From CAYTSW01 sp964440605 (GTDB lineage Bacteria > Planctomycetota > Phycisphaerae > Phycisphaerales > UBA1924), in NCBI GenBank assembly GCA_964440605.1, contig CAYTSW010000001.1, positions 1-64,000 on the forward strand: a stretch of 64,000 nt of DNA. The letters are read 5' to 3'. Below the pieces are notes generated by a model. That model worked only from the letters and a program-made list of their open reading frames with translations, was not told where the DNA came from and ran no database searches. A program made the translations under genes and the position numbers. Of this stretch, positions 1 through 8,530 are shown one piece after another; within the stretch, counting starts at the first letter, position 1, and every line of letters starts with the position of its first letter.

Positions 1-90
1 AGGGCGTTCCGCGTGCTCACTTCGATCGACCTCGACGCCCAGTACACCTTTGTCGACGCGACCACCGCCGACGCTTCGGGAGGGCGATGA
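1..90 (+). CDS. C-terminal end of a PilN-like pilus assembly protein (partial)
   Basis: The window opens inside a reading frame that reads RAFRVLTSIDLDAQYTFVD and stops at TGA 88-90. The stop overlaps the ATG of the next gene (ATGA at 87-90), so the two are translationally coupled. Too little remains to show a domain. The next gene is PilO-like, and PilN normally precedes PilO in type IV pilus operons, where it is an inner-membrane protein linking cytoplasmic PilM to PilO. The PilN assignment is therefore inferred from position. The last residues, with alternating hydrophobic and polar positions, would fit the end of a ferredoxin-like fold. Confidence 0.5.
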   Translation, partial: RAFRVLTSIDLDAQYTFVDATTADASGGR

Positions 91-665
91 CCATGGAACA
101 GCGCACGCATCTGGTGCTCGGTTCGGTGCTGGGCTTGCTGGTGCTCGTGGTGGGCGGCGGGCTGATCGTGCCGCGCGTGCTCGACGGGCTCGAGGCGCGG
201 AGCGAGATCATCGGGTTCCGTGCCGAGCTGTCCGAGCCGGCGCGCGAGCCCCAGACCATCGAACAGATCCGCAACGCGCTGGAGACCTTCCGCACCGCGA
301 GCGAAGGTCGGACGACGCCCATCCCCAAGGAGGCGGACCAGGCCGGCGTCATTGCGATGGTTGGAGCGATCTTCGAGCAGGCGGGAGTCGCGAACCCGGT
401 GCTGACCACCGGACAGCCCGAGGCGTTGCCGGAAGCGATGGCGCAGACGATGACCATCTCCGCGACGGGCCGCTTCGGCGCACTCGTCCAGGCGATCCGG
501 CGCGTCGAGGACCTGCCCCGACTGGTGCGCATCCAGCGCATCCAGTTCGAATCGCGCGGGACGAACCGCAACGGGCCGGTCGACCGGTCCGGGCTCATCG
601 AGGCGGACATCCAGCTCGACCTGTTCTACGACCCCCGCACCGTCGCCAACGCGCAGGAAGGGTGA
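87..665 (+). CDS. PilO-like type IV pilus inner-membrane alignment protein
   Basis: A 192-residue protein with a short cytoplasmic start, one membrane segment at about residues 8-28 (leucine/valine/glycine-rich), then a helical stretch around 35-80 and an alpha/beta periplasmic domain to the end. This is the layout and size of PilO, which pairs with PilN in the inner-membrane alignment ring of type IV pili. Identity is too low to recognise by motif, so the call rests on architecture and on the neighbours: PilP/GspC-like, secretin, PilB and PilC follow. The start overlaps the previous stop. A second ATG at 93 is possible. Confidence 0.6.
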   Translation: MTMEQRTHLVLGSVLGLLVLVVGGGLIVPRVLDGLEARSEIIGFRAELSEPAREPQTIEQIRNALETFRTASEGRTTPIPKEADQAGVIAMVGAIFEQAGVANPVLTTGQPEALPEAMAQTMTISATGRFGALVQAIRRVEDLPRLVRIQRIQFESRGTNRNGPVDRSGLIEADIQLDLFYDPRTVANAQEG

Positions 666-668
666 GCC

Positions 669-1286
669 ATGCAGGAGAAGCTGCTCGAACTCTGGCTGCT
701 CATCAACGCCGATCGGAAGAAGAGCGTGGTGCTGGGGGCGTCGATGCTCGTGCTCGTGGTGCTCGGGGGTCGGCAACTCCTCAGCGCGAGCCCGAGGGCG
801 GCCAACGCGCAGCAGGCGACCGTGCTCGAGCAGTTGCGCGACCAGGCGGTGGGCGATCTCGATGCGCAGTTGCTCTTCCCCGATGCCGGGGCCATCCGCG
901 TGCCCACCCCCGACGTCGAGCGGCCGCGCGATCTCTTCCGCTTCAGCGACCGATATTTCCCGCCGCCGAAAACAGAGTCGCCGGTCGTGGCAAATGCGGC
1001 AAAGTTGAACGAAGGAAACGACGAATCAACCGACGCCCACATCGATGAGGACGCCCAGCGCGTCGCCCGTGTGCGGTCGGAGGCGGAGCGGTTCCGTCTC
1101 CGGAGCACGATCCTCGGCGCCACGCCCATCGCCACGATCGAGATCGTCGGCGAGCGCGCCACCCGGTCCGAGATGCTCAGACCCGGAGAACAGATCAGCG
1201 GATTCACCCTCGTCGACGTCGGCTCGCATTCCGTCACCCTCCGCAAGAGCGGAGTGGAGATCACCCTGCAGCGACGCCTCGACTGA
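669..1286 (+). CDS. PilP/GspC-like inner-membrane protein of the pilus/secretion operon
   Basis: A 205-residue bitopic protein with a cytoplasmic N-terminus, a membrane segment near residues 18-36, a low-complexity linker, and a C-terminal domain from about 135 (RLRSTILGATPIATI onward) made of short beta strands with the GEQISGFTLVDVGSHSVTL pattern. Small beta domains that tie the inner membrane complex to the secretin occur in PilP and in the GspC homology region. Lying directly upstream of the secretin, this protein most likely has that role. It has an AAGGGTG-type ribosome site and lies 3 bases after the previous stop. No lipobox is visible, so it is not a standard PilP lipoprotein. Confidence 0.5.
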   Translation: MQEKLLELWLLINADRKKSVVLGASMLVLVVLGGRQLLSASPRAANAQQATVLEQLRDQAVGDLDAQLLFPDAGAIRVPTPDVERPRDLFRFSDRYFPPPKTESPVVANAAKLNEGNDESTDAHIDEDAQRVARVRSEAERFRLRSTILGATPIATIEIVGERATRSEMLRPGEQISGFTLVDVGSHSVTLRKSGVEITLQRRLD

Positions 1287-1313
1287 ACCGCACCGGTGCG
1301 GAGGAACACGAAC

Positions 1314-3350
1314 ATGCCACGCCGTCTGCTTCCCACGATCATCGCCGCCCTCGCGTGCTGCCTCGTCACGAGCCCGGCGCTCGCGCAGGACGCGCCCCCG
1401 CCCGCCGACCCCGAGACCGACCAGCGCCCCGCCGAGGAGCTACCCGAGTCGGTCCGCGAGGGCGTCGAGGTCAGCGAGTACCTCACCGTCGACATCTTTG
1501 TCCAGGACGAGGACATCACCAACGTCCTGCGCATGCTCTCGCTCCAGAGCCAGCGCAACATCGTCGCCAGCCGCGACGTCACCGGAACCGTCACTGCCAA
1601 CCTCTACGGCGTGACGTTCCAGGAGGCGCTCGACGCCATCCTCAACGTCAACGGGTACGGCGCCATCGAGCAGGGCAACTTCATCTACGTCTACCCCGTC
1701 GAGGAGATCGAGCGCATCCTCGCCGAGCAACGGCAGATCGTCGTCAAGGTCATCCAGCTCAACTACCTCAACGCGACCGACGCCGCCGCCTTCGTCGAGC
1801 CCCTGCTCTCCCCGGACGGGCGGATCCAGGCCAACGGCGACGTGGGCGACTTCGCCCTGCCCGACGAGTTCCCGACGGGCAACGAAGAGTTCGCCCTGGC
1901 CGCGACGCTCGTGATCTACGACTACGAGGAGCACATCGCCGAGATCGAGGCGCTCCTCGACCAGCTCGACACACGCCCCGCGCAGGTGCTCGTCGAAGCG
2001 ACCATTCTCGAGACGAGCCTCACCGAGGACAACGCCTTCGGCGTGGACTTCGCGCTCGTCGCCGACGTGGAGTTCAGCGACTTCGTTGACCTGGGCGGAC
2101 CGCTGACCGCGGCCAACACCCTGCGCGACGCCAACCCAAGCCCCGACGGGCGGGCGGGCGCCGTCTCCGGCACGCCCGGCGCGATCGTCGACCGCGCGAA
2201 CTTCCGCGCGGGCATCACCTGGAACGATGTGAGCGTCTTCGTATCCGCCCTCGACGAGGTGACCGACACCACGATCCTGTCCAATCCGAAGATCCTCGCG
2301 CTCAACCGCCAGCCCGCCCGCGTGCTCGTCGGTGAACGCCTGGGCTTCCTCTCGACGACCGCCTCGGAAACCTCGACCACGCAGACCGTCGAGTTCCTCG
2401 ACACGGGTACGCAGCTCAGCTTCCGCCCCTTCGTGTCCAAGGACGGCATGATCCGCATGGAGCTCTCGCCGCGCGTCTCGACCGGTCAGCCCCGGCCCGT
2501 GACCGACGCAACGGGCGTCACCGTGACCATCCCCGACGAGGTGACTCAGGAGATCACCACCAACGTCATGGTGCCCGACGGGGCGACGATCGTGCTCGGC
2601 GGGCTCTTCCGCGAGAGCACGACGCTCGCGCGGTCGCAGGTTCCCTTCCTGGGCGACATCCCGCTCGTCGGCGCCGCCTTCCGCGGGCACGACGACTCGA
2701 TCGACCGCTCCGAGATCATCTTCCTGATCAAGCCCAGCATCGTGAACGACCGCGCGCTCATCGAGCAGGCCGACCGCGCGCTGGCGTATATCGAACGCGT
2801 CCGCACCGGCTCGCGCCGAGGCCTTCTGCCCTTCTCGCGTGAGCGGCAAATGTCGATGCTCAACGTCCAGGCCGAACGCTGGGCGAAGAAGGGCGAATGG
2901 GACAAAGCCATGTGGGCGCTGCGCCGCTCGCTGGAGCTCGCCCCGCAGCAAGCCGCGGCCTACGAGCTGCGCGAACGCCTCTTCGGCGTGACCGAGCTGT
3001 GGCCCCGCCGCGGCGTGTTGGACTACGCCTTCGAAGAGCAGTTCGACGCCGTGCTCCCGCCCCACGACTGGCACCGCAAGGTGCCGATGCCGGACGCCCC
3101 CCAGAGAGAAGTCCGCGTTCCCGACGCTCTGAAGGAGCCCGCGCTCGCATCGCCCGCAGCGGAAGCCGACACGCCGACTGCGAGCCTTGATGAGCTGCTC
3201 GACCGGTCCTTCAACATCGACGGGTGGCAGCCCGGCAAGCAAGACGGCATGCAGCCCATCCCGTTCACGATGCTCGGCTTCCCCGAACCGATCGTCGTGA
3301 GCGAGCCGGAGCAGCCGGCGCTGGTCGACGTCCCGGTCGACAACGACTGA
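1314..3350 (+). CDS. Outer-membrane secretin (PilQ/GspD family) with a C-terminal TPR-like extension
   Basis: This is a 678-residue secretin that should form the outer-membrane pore of the pilus or secretion machine. It has a signal peptide (about 1-24, ending ALAQ), a small STN/N0-like domain (about 45-115), an N1-type domain (about 140-225), and the secretin beta-barrel region (about 230-480). The last includes GGLFRESTTLARSQVPFLGDI followed by PLVGAAFR, the family's VPxLGDIPxLGxxF signature. Beyond residue 485 there is an extra 190 residues with a TPR-like helix pair (RWAKKGEWDKAMWALRRSLE), which is not usual. The start at ATG 1314 is preferred over GTG 1296 because GGAGG at 1300-1304 lies 9 bases upstream and the signal peptide begins there. 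Confidence 0.88.
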   Translation: MPRRLLPTIIAALACCLVTSPALAQDAPPPADPETDQRPAEELPESVREGVEVSEYLTVDIFVQDEDITNVLRMLSLQSQRNIVASRDVTGTVTANLYGVTFQEALDAILNVNGYGAIEQGNFIYVYPVEEIERILAEQRQIVVKVIQLNYLNATDAAAFVEPLLSPDGRIQANGDVGDFALPDEFPTGNEEFALAATLVIYDYEEHIAEIEALLDQLDTRPAQVLVEATILETSLTEDNAFGVDFALVADVEFSDFVDLGGPLTAANTLRDANPSPDGRAGAVSGTPGAIVDRANFRAGITWNDVSVFVSALDEVTDTTILSNPKILALNRQPARVLVGERLGFLSTTASETSTTQTVEFLDTGTQLSFRPFVSKDGMIRMELSPRVSTGQPRPVTDATGVTVTIPDEVTQEITTNVMVPDGATIVLGGLFRESTTLARSQVPFLGDIPLVGAAFRGHDDSIDRSEIIFLIKPSIVNDRALIEQADRALAYIERVRTGSRRGLLPFSRERQMSMLNVQAERWAKKGEWDKAMWALRRSLELAPQQAAAYELRERLFGVTELWPRRGVLDYAFEEQFDAVLPPHDWHRKVPMPDAPQREVRVPDALKEPALASPAAEADTPTASLDELLDRSFNIDGWQPGKQDGMQPIPFTMLGFPEPIVVSEPEQPALVDVPVDND

Positions 3351-3387
3351 TCCCGCTTCACTCTCCCCCTCACCGGAGCGCCCGCCC

Positions 3388-4617
3388 ATGCCCCAGCCGA
3401 TCATCCGCGCCCTGGCCCTCCCCGCGCTTGCCAGCGCCCTCGCCCTCACCGGCTGCGCCGGTCAGGGCAAGCACACCGCGGCATTCAAGGAGAAGGCGCA
3501 GCAGCGCATGTCTGCCCTCAGCGCCGCAACCAACTGGGACATGGCCCATCAGCAGTTCCTCGCCGGCGACCTCGACAAGGCGCTCAAGACCATCGAGCAG
3601 TCGCTGAGTCTGCACGACGGCGTCGCCAAGAGCCACCTGTTGCACGGGCGCATCCTCCTCGAGCTCGATCGCCTTGCCCCCGCGCTCGAAGCGCTCGATC
3701 GGGCGACCGGGCTCGACGGTGCGCTCGCCGAGCCTCACTACTACAGCGGCATCGTGCAGGAGCGCCTTTCGAAGCACGAGCGCGCACTCGAGGCGTACAA
3801 CGCCGCCGCCGACATCGACCCCGCGAACCCGCAGTATCTCCTCGCCGCAGCTGAGATGCTCATCCATCTGGGCCGCCTCGACGAGGCCGACCAGCGGCTC
3901 GCCTCGGCCTTGTCCACGTTCGAGCACAACCCGGGCATCCGCCAGACGCGCGGGCACATCGCAATGATGCGAAGCGAGCACGAGCGGGCGGTGCACCACT
4001 TCTCCGAAGCGTGCCTGCTGGGCCCCGACGACCCCGGCCTGCTCGACGACCTCGCCCGCGCACAGATCGCTGTGGGCGACTTCGACGAGGCCACATTCAC
4101 GCTCGAACGCCTGATCGACAACGCCAAGGCGCCCGCGATGGGCTCGCGACAGTTGCTCGCGCACTGCTACATGGAGCTCGACCGCCCGGTGCAGGCCCGC
4201 GATCTGCTGATCGAGCTGACCCAGAACGAGCAGGCCGCGAGCGACGTGTCCGTCTGGCTGGCTCTGGGCAAGGTGTGCATCAAGCTGGGCGACCGTTTCC
4301 GCCTGCGTCAAGCGGCGAGCCGCGTCATCGCGGTCGACCCGGAGAACGTGGAGGGCTACCTGCTCATGGCGTGGTGGCTCAAGCTCAACGAACAGCCTGA
4401 GCGCGCGATCGCGACGCTCGAGCAGGCCAAGTCGCGGACCGGGAACGTATCGGACCCGTCCATCCTGCAAGGGTTGATCTACCGGGACCTGGGGGAGCGC
4501 GAGCGGGCGCGGGACGCGGTGGCGCTCGCGTTGGCGGCCGATCCCTCCGATACACGAGCCATGCGCCTCAGCCGCGCCCTCGAGGGTCCGCTGACCGCGT
4601 CGGCCCCGCTCGACTGA
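3388..4617 (+). CDS. TPR-repeat lipoprotein of the pilus operon (PilF/PilW-like)
   Basis: A 409-residue lipoprotein. The signal peptide ends in a lipobox (ALTGC, cysteine at about residue 23), followed by roughly nine tetratricopeptide repeats (for example DLDKALKTIEQSLSLHDG and HERALEAYNAAADIDPANP). Type IV pilus systems use a TPR lipoprotein (PilF/PilW) as the pilotin that brings the secretin to the outer membrane and helps it multimerise. Its position right after the secretin suggests the same role. It is longer than classical PilF (about 250 residues), so it may have further partners. GGAG lies 9 bases before the ATG. Confidence 0.75.
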   Translation: MPQPIIRALALPALASALALTGCAGQGKHTAAFKEKAQQRMSALSAATNWDMAHQQFLAGDLDKALKTIEQSLSLHDGVAKSHLLHGRILLELDRLAPALEALDRATGLDGALAEPHYYSGIVQERLSKHERALEAYNAAADIDPANPQYLLAAAEMLIHLGRLDEADQRLASALSTFEHNPGIRQTRGHIAMMRSEHERAVHHFSEACLLGPDDPGLLDDLARAQIAVGDFDEATFTLERLIDNAKAPAMGSRQLLAHCYMELDRPVQARDLLIELTQNEQAASDVSVWLALGKVCIKLGDRFRLRQAASRVIAVDPENVEGYLLMAWWLKLNEQPERAIATLEQAKSRTGNVSDPSILQGLIYRDLGERERARDAVALALAADPSDTRAMRLSRALEGPLTASAPLD

Positions 4618-4645
4618 GCCGCGGCCCCACAACCCGGAGAGAGTC

Positions 4646-6145
4646 GTGCCCCGAGTTCACCCCGCCATCCTGGCCGCTACCGTCGCGTTGGTCGTCGCCG
4701 CGGGCATGGCGCTCGTCCACAACGCGATGTGGACGAGCATCGAGGGCAAGCCGGCCTGGCTGCGCGCCGGGATCATGCTCGCGTTCGACGCCTCCATCCT
4801 CGGCATCGTCGCCGCGGTGTGGGCGGCGATCCTCCGGCGGGACATCGCCCGGCTCAACGTCGGCATCGAGGAAGCCGCCGACGCCCCGGGCGAACGCGCG
4901 GTGCGCGTCGCCCCCTGGCTCCAGCCCCTGGCCGAATCGCTCACGGAGATCGTCCGCAACTCGGCGGGCCGCAACGCCGACCTCGCCGCTCGCCTGCGCG
5001 AGGTCGAGATCCGCAAGAAGCTCAGCGAGTCGGAACTCGAGCACGCGGGCGCCATCCTCGACAGCCTGCGTGACGCCGTGATCGTCACCGACGCCTTCAA
5101 CGAGATCTGCACCGCCAACACCCGAGCGGGGCAACTGCTGGGCTTCGACCCCCAGCAGGCGCTGCACCAGCCCGTCGCCGAGGTCATCAACGACGAGGAC
5201 CTTGTCCAACTCATCCACAGCGTCTCGTCGGCGGGGGTCGCGAACAAGCAGCGGCACGTCGAGCGCGAGATCGAGGGGCCCTTCGGATCGGGCTCGTTCG
5301 ACATCACGCTCGCCGCCCTCCCGGGCACCGCCGAGCACGATCCCTCCGAGGCCGGCGAGAGCCGGTCGCGCTCACAGGCGGGCGGCGGGGTGGTGGTGAT
5401 CATCCGGGACGTGACGCGCGAGAAGGAGATCAGCCGGATGAAGTCCGACTTCGTCTCGCAGGCCTCGCACGAGCTGCGCACGCCGCTGAGCTCCATCAAC
5501 GCGTACGTGGAGATGCTCCTCGAGGGCGAAGTCGAGAGCGACGAGGCTCGCCGGGAGTTCTACGAGATCATCAAGACCGAGTCCGACCGCGTGTCGCGCC
5601 TGGTCGACAACATGCTCAACATCTCGCGCATCGAGGCGGGCATCCAGAAGGCCGACCACGAAGAGGTGGACTTCGTCAGCATTTGCCGCGAGGTCGTCGA
5701 CACGCTCCACCCGCAGACGCAGCTCAAGGACATCAAGGTGTCGCTGAAGTCCGGCCCGCTGGTGTACACCGCCGAGGCCGACCGCGACATGATGACCCAG
5801 GTCGTCACCAACCTGCTGGGCAACGCACTCAAGTACACGCCCGAAGGCGGACGCGTGAGCGTGGAGGTCGACAACGACGACGCGACGCGCTCGGTGATGG
5901 TCAGCGTGAGCGACACGGGCCTGGGCATACCGCCCGAAGCGGTGGACAAGGTCTTCGACAAGTTCTACCGCATCGAGAGCTATAAACGCGTCGCCAAGGG
6001 CACCGGCCTGGGACTCAACCTGGTCAAGCACATCGTCGAAACCGTCCACAAGGGAGCCGTGGGCGTCGAGAGCGAGGTCGGGATGGGCAGTCGATTCTGG
6101 TTCTCCATCCCGTACAAGAGCGAAGCCCTCGACGCCGCCGCCTGA
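4646..6145 (+). CDS. Membrane-bound PAS sensor histidine kinase
   Basis: A 499-residue kinase with two membrane segments (about 7-26 and 40-62), a HAMP-like/coiled linker, a PAS domain (about 130-250), a HisKA dimerisation domain with the H-box SHELRTPLSSI (phospho-accepting His275), and an HATPase domain with N box (NLLGNALKYTPEGG), G1 box (DTGLGIP) and G2 box (GTGLGLNLVKHI). It is of the PhoR/WalK type. It is encoded inside the pilus operon and is followed by a receiver protein, which is the probable phosphate acceptor. GTG start at 4646 with GGAGAGAG upstream. The signal sensed is unknown; the very short loop between the two membrane helices argues against a large extracellular sensor. Confidence 0.9.
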   Translation: MPRVHPAILAATVALVVAAGMALVHNAMWTSIEGKPAWLRAGIMLAFDASILGIVAAVWAAILRRDIARLNVGIEEAADAPGERAVRVAPWLQPLAESLTEIVRNSAGRNADLAARLREVEIRKKLSESELEHAGAILDSLRDAVIVTDAFNEICTANTRAGQLLGFDPQQALHQPVAEVINDEDLVQLIHSVSSAGVANKQRHVEREIEGPFGSGSFDITLAALPGTAEHDPSEAGESRSRSQAGGGVVVIIRDVTREKEISRMKSDFVSQASHELRTPLSSINAYVEMLLEGEVESDEARREFYEIIKTESDRVSRLVDNMLNISRIEAGIQKADHEEVDFVSICREVVDTLHPQTQLKDIKVSLKSGPLVYTAEADRDMMTQVVTNLLGNALKYTPEGGRVSVEVDNDDATRSVMVSVSDTGLGIPPEAVDKVFDKFYRIESYKRVAKGTGLGLNLVKHIVETVHKGAVGVESEVGMGSRFWFSIPYKSEALDAAA

Positions 6146-6162
6146 ACCCGGAGAGAGCCCTC

Positions 6163-6558
6163 ATGAGTCAGCCCCGTATCCTCGTCGCCGACGACGAACC
6201 CCACATCACGCACGTCGTCAGCCTGAAGCTGACCAACGCCGGGTATGACGTTCGTACCGCCGCCGACGGCGAGGAAGCGCTCGAGCTCGCGCTCGGAGAC
6301 CCGCCCGATTTGCTCATCACCGATCTCCAGATGCCCTACATGAGCGGGCTGGAACTGGCGACGAGCCTCAAGAGCGATCCGCGCACGGCGGACATCCCCG
6401 TGCTCATGCTCACCGCGCGAGGTTTCTCCATACCCCGCGACGAAATCGAGCGCACGAATATCGCCGAGGTGCTGAGCAAGCCCTTCAGCCCGAAGGAAGT
6501 CCTCGCCAAGGTGCAGAGCCTCCTGAAGGGCGCTGGCAACAACGCGGAAGCCGCCTGA
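6163..6558 (+). CDS. Single-domain response regulator (CheY-like receiver)
   Basis: A 131-residue protein consisting only of a receiver domain. The acidic pocket is at Asp10/Asp11, the phosphorylated Asp54 lies in LLITDLQMP, the conserved Thr84 lies in MLTARG, and Lys106 is in SKPFSPKE. There is no output domain, so it must act by protein contact. It lies 17 bases after the histidine kinase and 2 bases before the HD-GYP gene, which makes these the likely input and output partners. The ribosome site is GGAGAG. Confidence 0.92.
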   Translation: MSQPRILVADDEPHITHVVSLKLTNAGYDVRTAADGEEALELALGDPPDLLITDLQMPYMSGLELATSLKSDPRTADIPVLMLTARGFSIPRDEIERTNIAEVLSKPFSPKEVLAKVQSLLKGAGNNAEAA

Positions 6559-6560
6559 CC

Positions 6561-8195
6561 ATGAGCCAATCGCGCGACAACGCGATCGACCCCGTCGTCG
6601 ACGCCCTGCGCGATCGCTGTTCGGCCGTCGGCTTCCTGCTCTGGAGCGCCGACGCGGACGGGCGATTGTGTTCCGCTCCCGAAGAACCGACGCCGCTGGG
6701 GCAGCTCGGGCGGAGCGAGGCCTGCGTGCGCACGGTGAACGCTGTCGTCCGCGCGTGGATGAGCTCCGATGCGCCGCCCCGTCCCGAACCGCTGAACGAG
6801 ATCGTCCAGCTGATCCCGCTGCCGATCGTGCGCCGGCGTCGCACGCTGGGCTGGATCGCGGTCGGCGTTGTCACCGACCCGCTGCCCGACGGAACCGCGA
6901 TCCGCGCAGTCTCAACGCGTGCGCGCGTGAACGCGGACCTGCTCGCCGAGCACCTCCGCGCAACCGCCTGGGTCCGCCCCGACCAGTTGCCGAGCATCGG
7001 CACCATGCTGGGCTGGACGCAAGGGTCGCTCGACGAGCTGGAGCGAGAACGGACGTCGCTGACGTCGGTGAGTAAGCAGCTCGCGGACTCGTACGAAGAA
7101 CTGACGCTCATGTACAAGCTCCGCGAGAGCATGAGCGAGCTCGCGCACCCCTTGCGTTTCATACGGCGCGCGTGCAACGAGCTGCAAGACGTCATGCGCT
7201 TCAAGTGGGTGTCGGTCCACATCGGGACATCCGAGGCGCTCGATGAGGCGTCGCGCGGCACGACGCTCGTCGAGGGCACGCCCCCGGTGACGCGCTCCGA
7301 CTTCGCGGTGAGCCTCGCCCCCCTCGTGGGTGACCTCGAGGTCAACTTCTCGGTCGTCCTCGACGCCGAGCAGGCGCTCGAGCGCCTGGGATTCCGCGAG
7401 GCGGTGGCGCTCAGCCCGATCGGCGTCGCCGGCGCGACCGTCGGTGTCATCGCCGCGGGCGCGGGCGAACGCGATCGTGGGGACATTTCCAGCATCGACG
7501 TCAAGATGCTCGAAGCCGCCGCGGGGTTCACGTCCGTCGTGCTCGAGAACGCTGCGCTCTACGAAGACCAGCGCGCCATGTTCCTCGGCACCCTCCAGGC
7601 CCTCACTGCCACCATTGACGCCAAGGACCCCTACACCAGCGGCCACTCGGAACGCGTCGCGTACCTCTCGGCGGAGATCGCACGCCAGTTCGGCATGCAC
7701 GAGGACCGCATCGAACGCGTCCGCATCGCCGGCCTCGTCCACGACATCGGCAAGATCGGCGTGCCCGAGTCCGTCCTCTGCAAGCCCGGACGCCTCACCG
7801 ACGAGGAGTTCGGCATCATCAAGCTCCACCCGGAGATCGGGCACACCATCCTGCGCGACATCCCTCACCTCGACGACATCCTCCCCGGCGTTCTGCACCA
7901 CCACGAGCGCTTCGACGGGCGCGGCTACCCGCACCGGCTCGAGGGCCAGGACATCCCGATGGTGGCGCGGATCATCGGGCTGGCCGACGCCTTCGACGCG
8001 ATGAGCTCCAGCCGCACCTACCGCGCCGCCATGCCGCGCGACCGCGTGCTCACGGAGATCGAGCAGGGTTCGGGGACGCAGTTCGACCCGGCGATCGCCA
8101 AGCGGTTCCTCGAGATCGACCTCGCCGACTACGACGCGATGGTCGCCCGCCACGCCGTCGAGCAGCACGAGGGCAAGTGGAGGACCGCGGCATGA
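6561..8195 (+). CDS. GAF and HD-GYP domain protein (probable cyclic-di-GMP phosphodiesterase)
   Basis: A 544-residue protein. Residues 1-150 form a domain I do not recognise, a predicted helix lies at about 155-195, a GAF-like domain at about 195-345, and an HD-GYP domain at about 350-530. The HD pair is His394-Asp395 (VHDIGKIGVPE) and the GYP signature is HHERFDGRGYP, both intact. Other metal ligands such as HSERV are also present. HD-GYP enzymes hydrolyse cyclic di-GMP, a second messenger that often controls pili and surface attachment, which fits this operon. It has no receiver domain of its own but follows a free-standing receiver. Confidence 0.88.
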   Translation: MSQSRDNAIDPVVDALRDRCSAVGFLLWSADADGRLCSAPEEPTPLGQLGRSEACVRTVNAVVRAWMSSDAPPRPEPLNEIVQLIPLPIVRRRRTLGWIAVGVVTDPLPDGTAIRAVSTRARVNADLLAEHLRATAWVRPDQLPSIGTMLGWTQGSLDELERERTSLTSVSKQLADSYEELTLMYKLRESMSELAHPLRFIRRACNELQDVMRFKWVSVHIGTSEALDEASRGTTLVEGTPPVTRSDFAVSLAPLVGDLEVNFSVVLDAEQALERLGFREAVALSPIGVAGATVGVIAAGAGERDRGDISSIDVKMLEAAAGFTSVVLENAALYEDQRAMFLGTLQALTATIDAKDPYTSGHSERVAYLSAEIARQFGMHEDRIERVRIAGLVHDIGKIGVPESVLCKPGRLTDEEFGIIKLHPEIGHTILRDIPHLDDILPGVLHHHERFDGRGYPHRLEGQDIPMVARIIGLADAFDAMSSSRTYRAAMPRDRVLTEIEQGSGTQFDPAIAKRFLEIDLADYDAMVARHAVEQHEGKWRTAA

Positions 8196-8530
8196 AGATC
8201 AGCGCTCAGGATCATGCGCACGTCTGCGTGCTCACGCTCTCCGGCGAGTTCACCGCCGACGACACCGACGCCTTCAACCGCGCGCTCAACCCGCGCCTCG
8301 ACACCGGCTCGATCAAGGATGTCGTCATCGACTGCGAGAACCTCGAGTTTCTCGACTCGGCGGCGCTCGAACTGCTTCTGGATACGCAGGACACGCTCGG
8401 CGCGAAGAACGGACAGCTCCGTCTCGTCGCCCCCGACCAGACGCTCACCACGATCCTCGCGCTGACACGACTCGACAACGCCTTGGAGAGCTGTGGCACT
8501 CTCGAAGACGCCGTGAGGAGCCTGCGATGA
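8192..8530 (+). CDS. STAS-domain protein (anti-sigma-factor antagonist-like)
   Basis: A 112-residue STAS domain of the SpoIIAA/RsbV class. The conserved loop reads FLDSAALELL, with Ser56 at the site that is phosphorylated in anti-sigma antagonists. ATG 8192 overlaps the previous stop (ATGA), which supports it over GTG 8177. No kinase/anti-sigma partner is encoded nearby, so the partner may be elsewhere, or the protein may act as a scaffold in pilus control. Its stop overlaps the start of the ATPase gene. Confidence 0.85.
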   Translation: MKISAQDHAHVCVLTLSGEFTADDTDAFNRALNPRLDTGSIKDVVIDCENLEFLDSAALELLLDTQDTLGAKNGQLRLVAPDQTLTTILALTRLDNALESCGTLEDAVRSLR

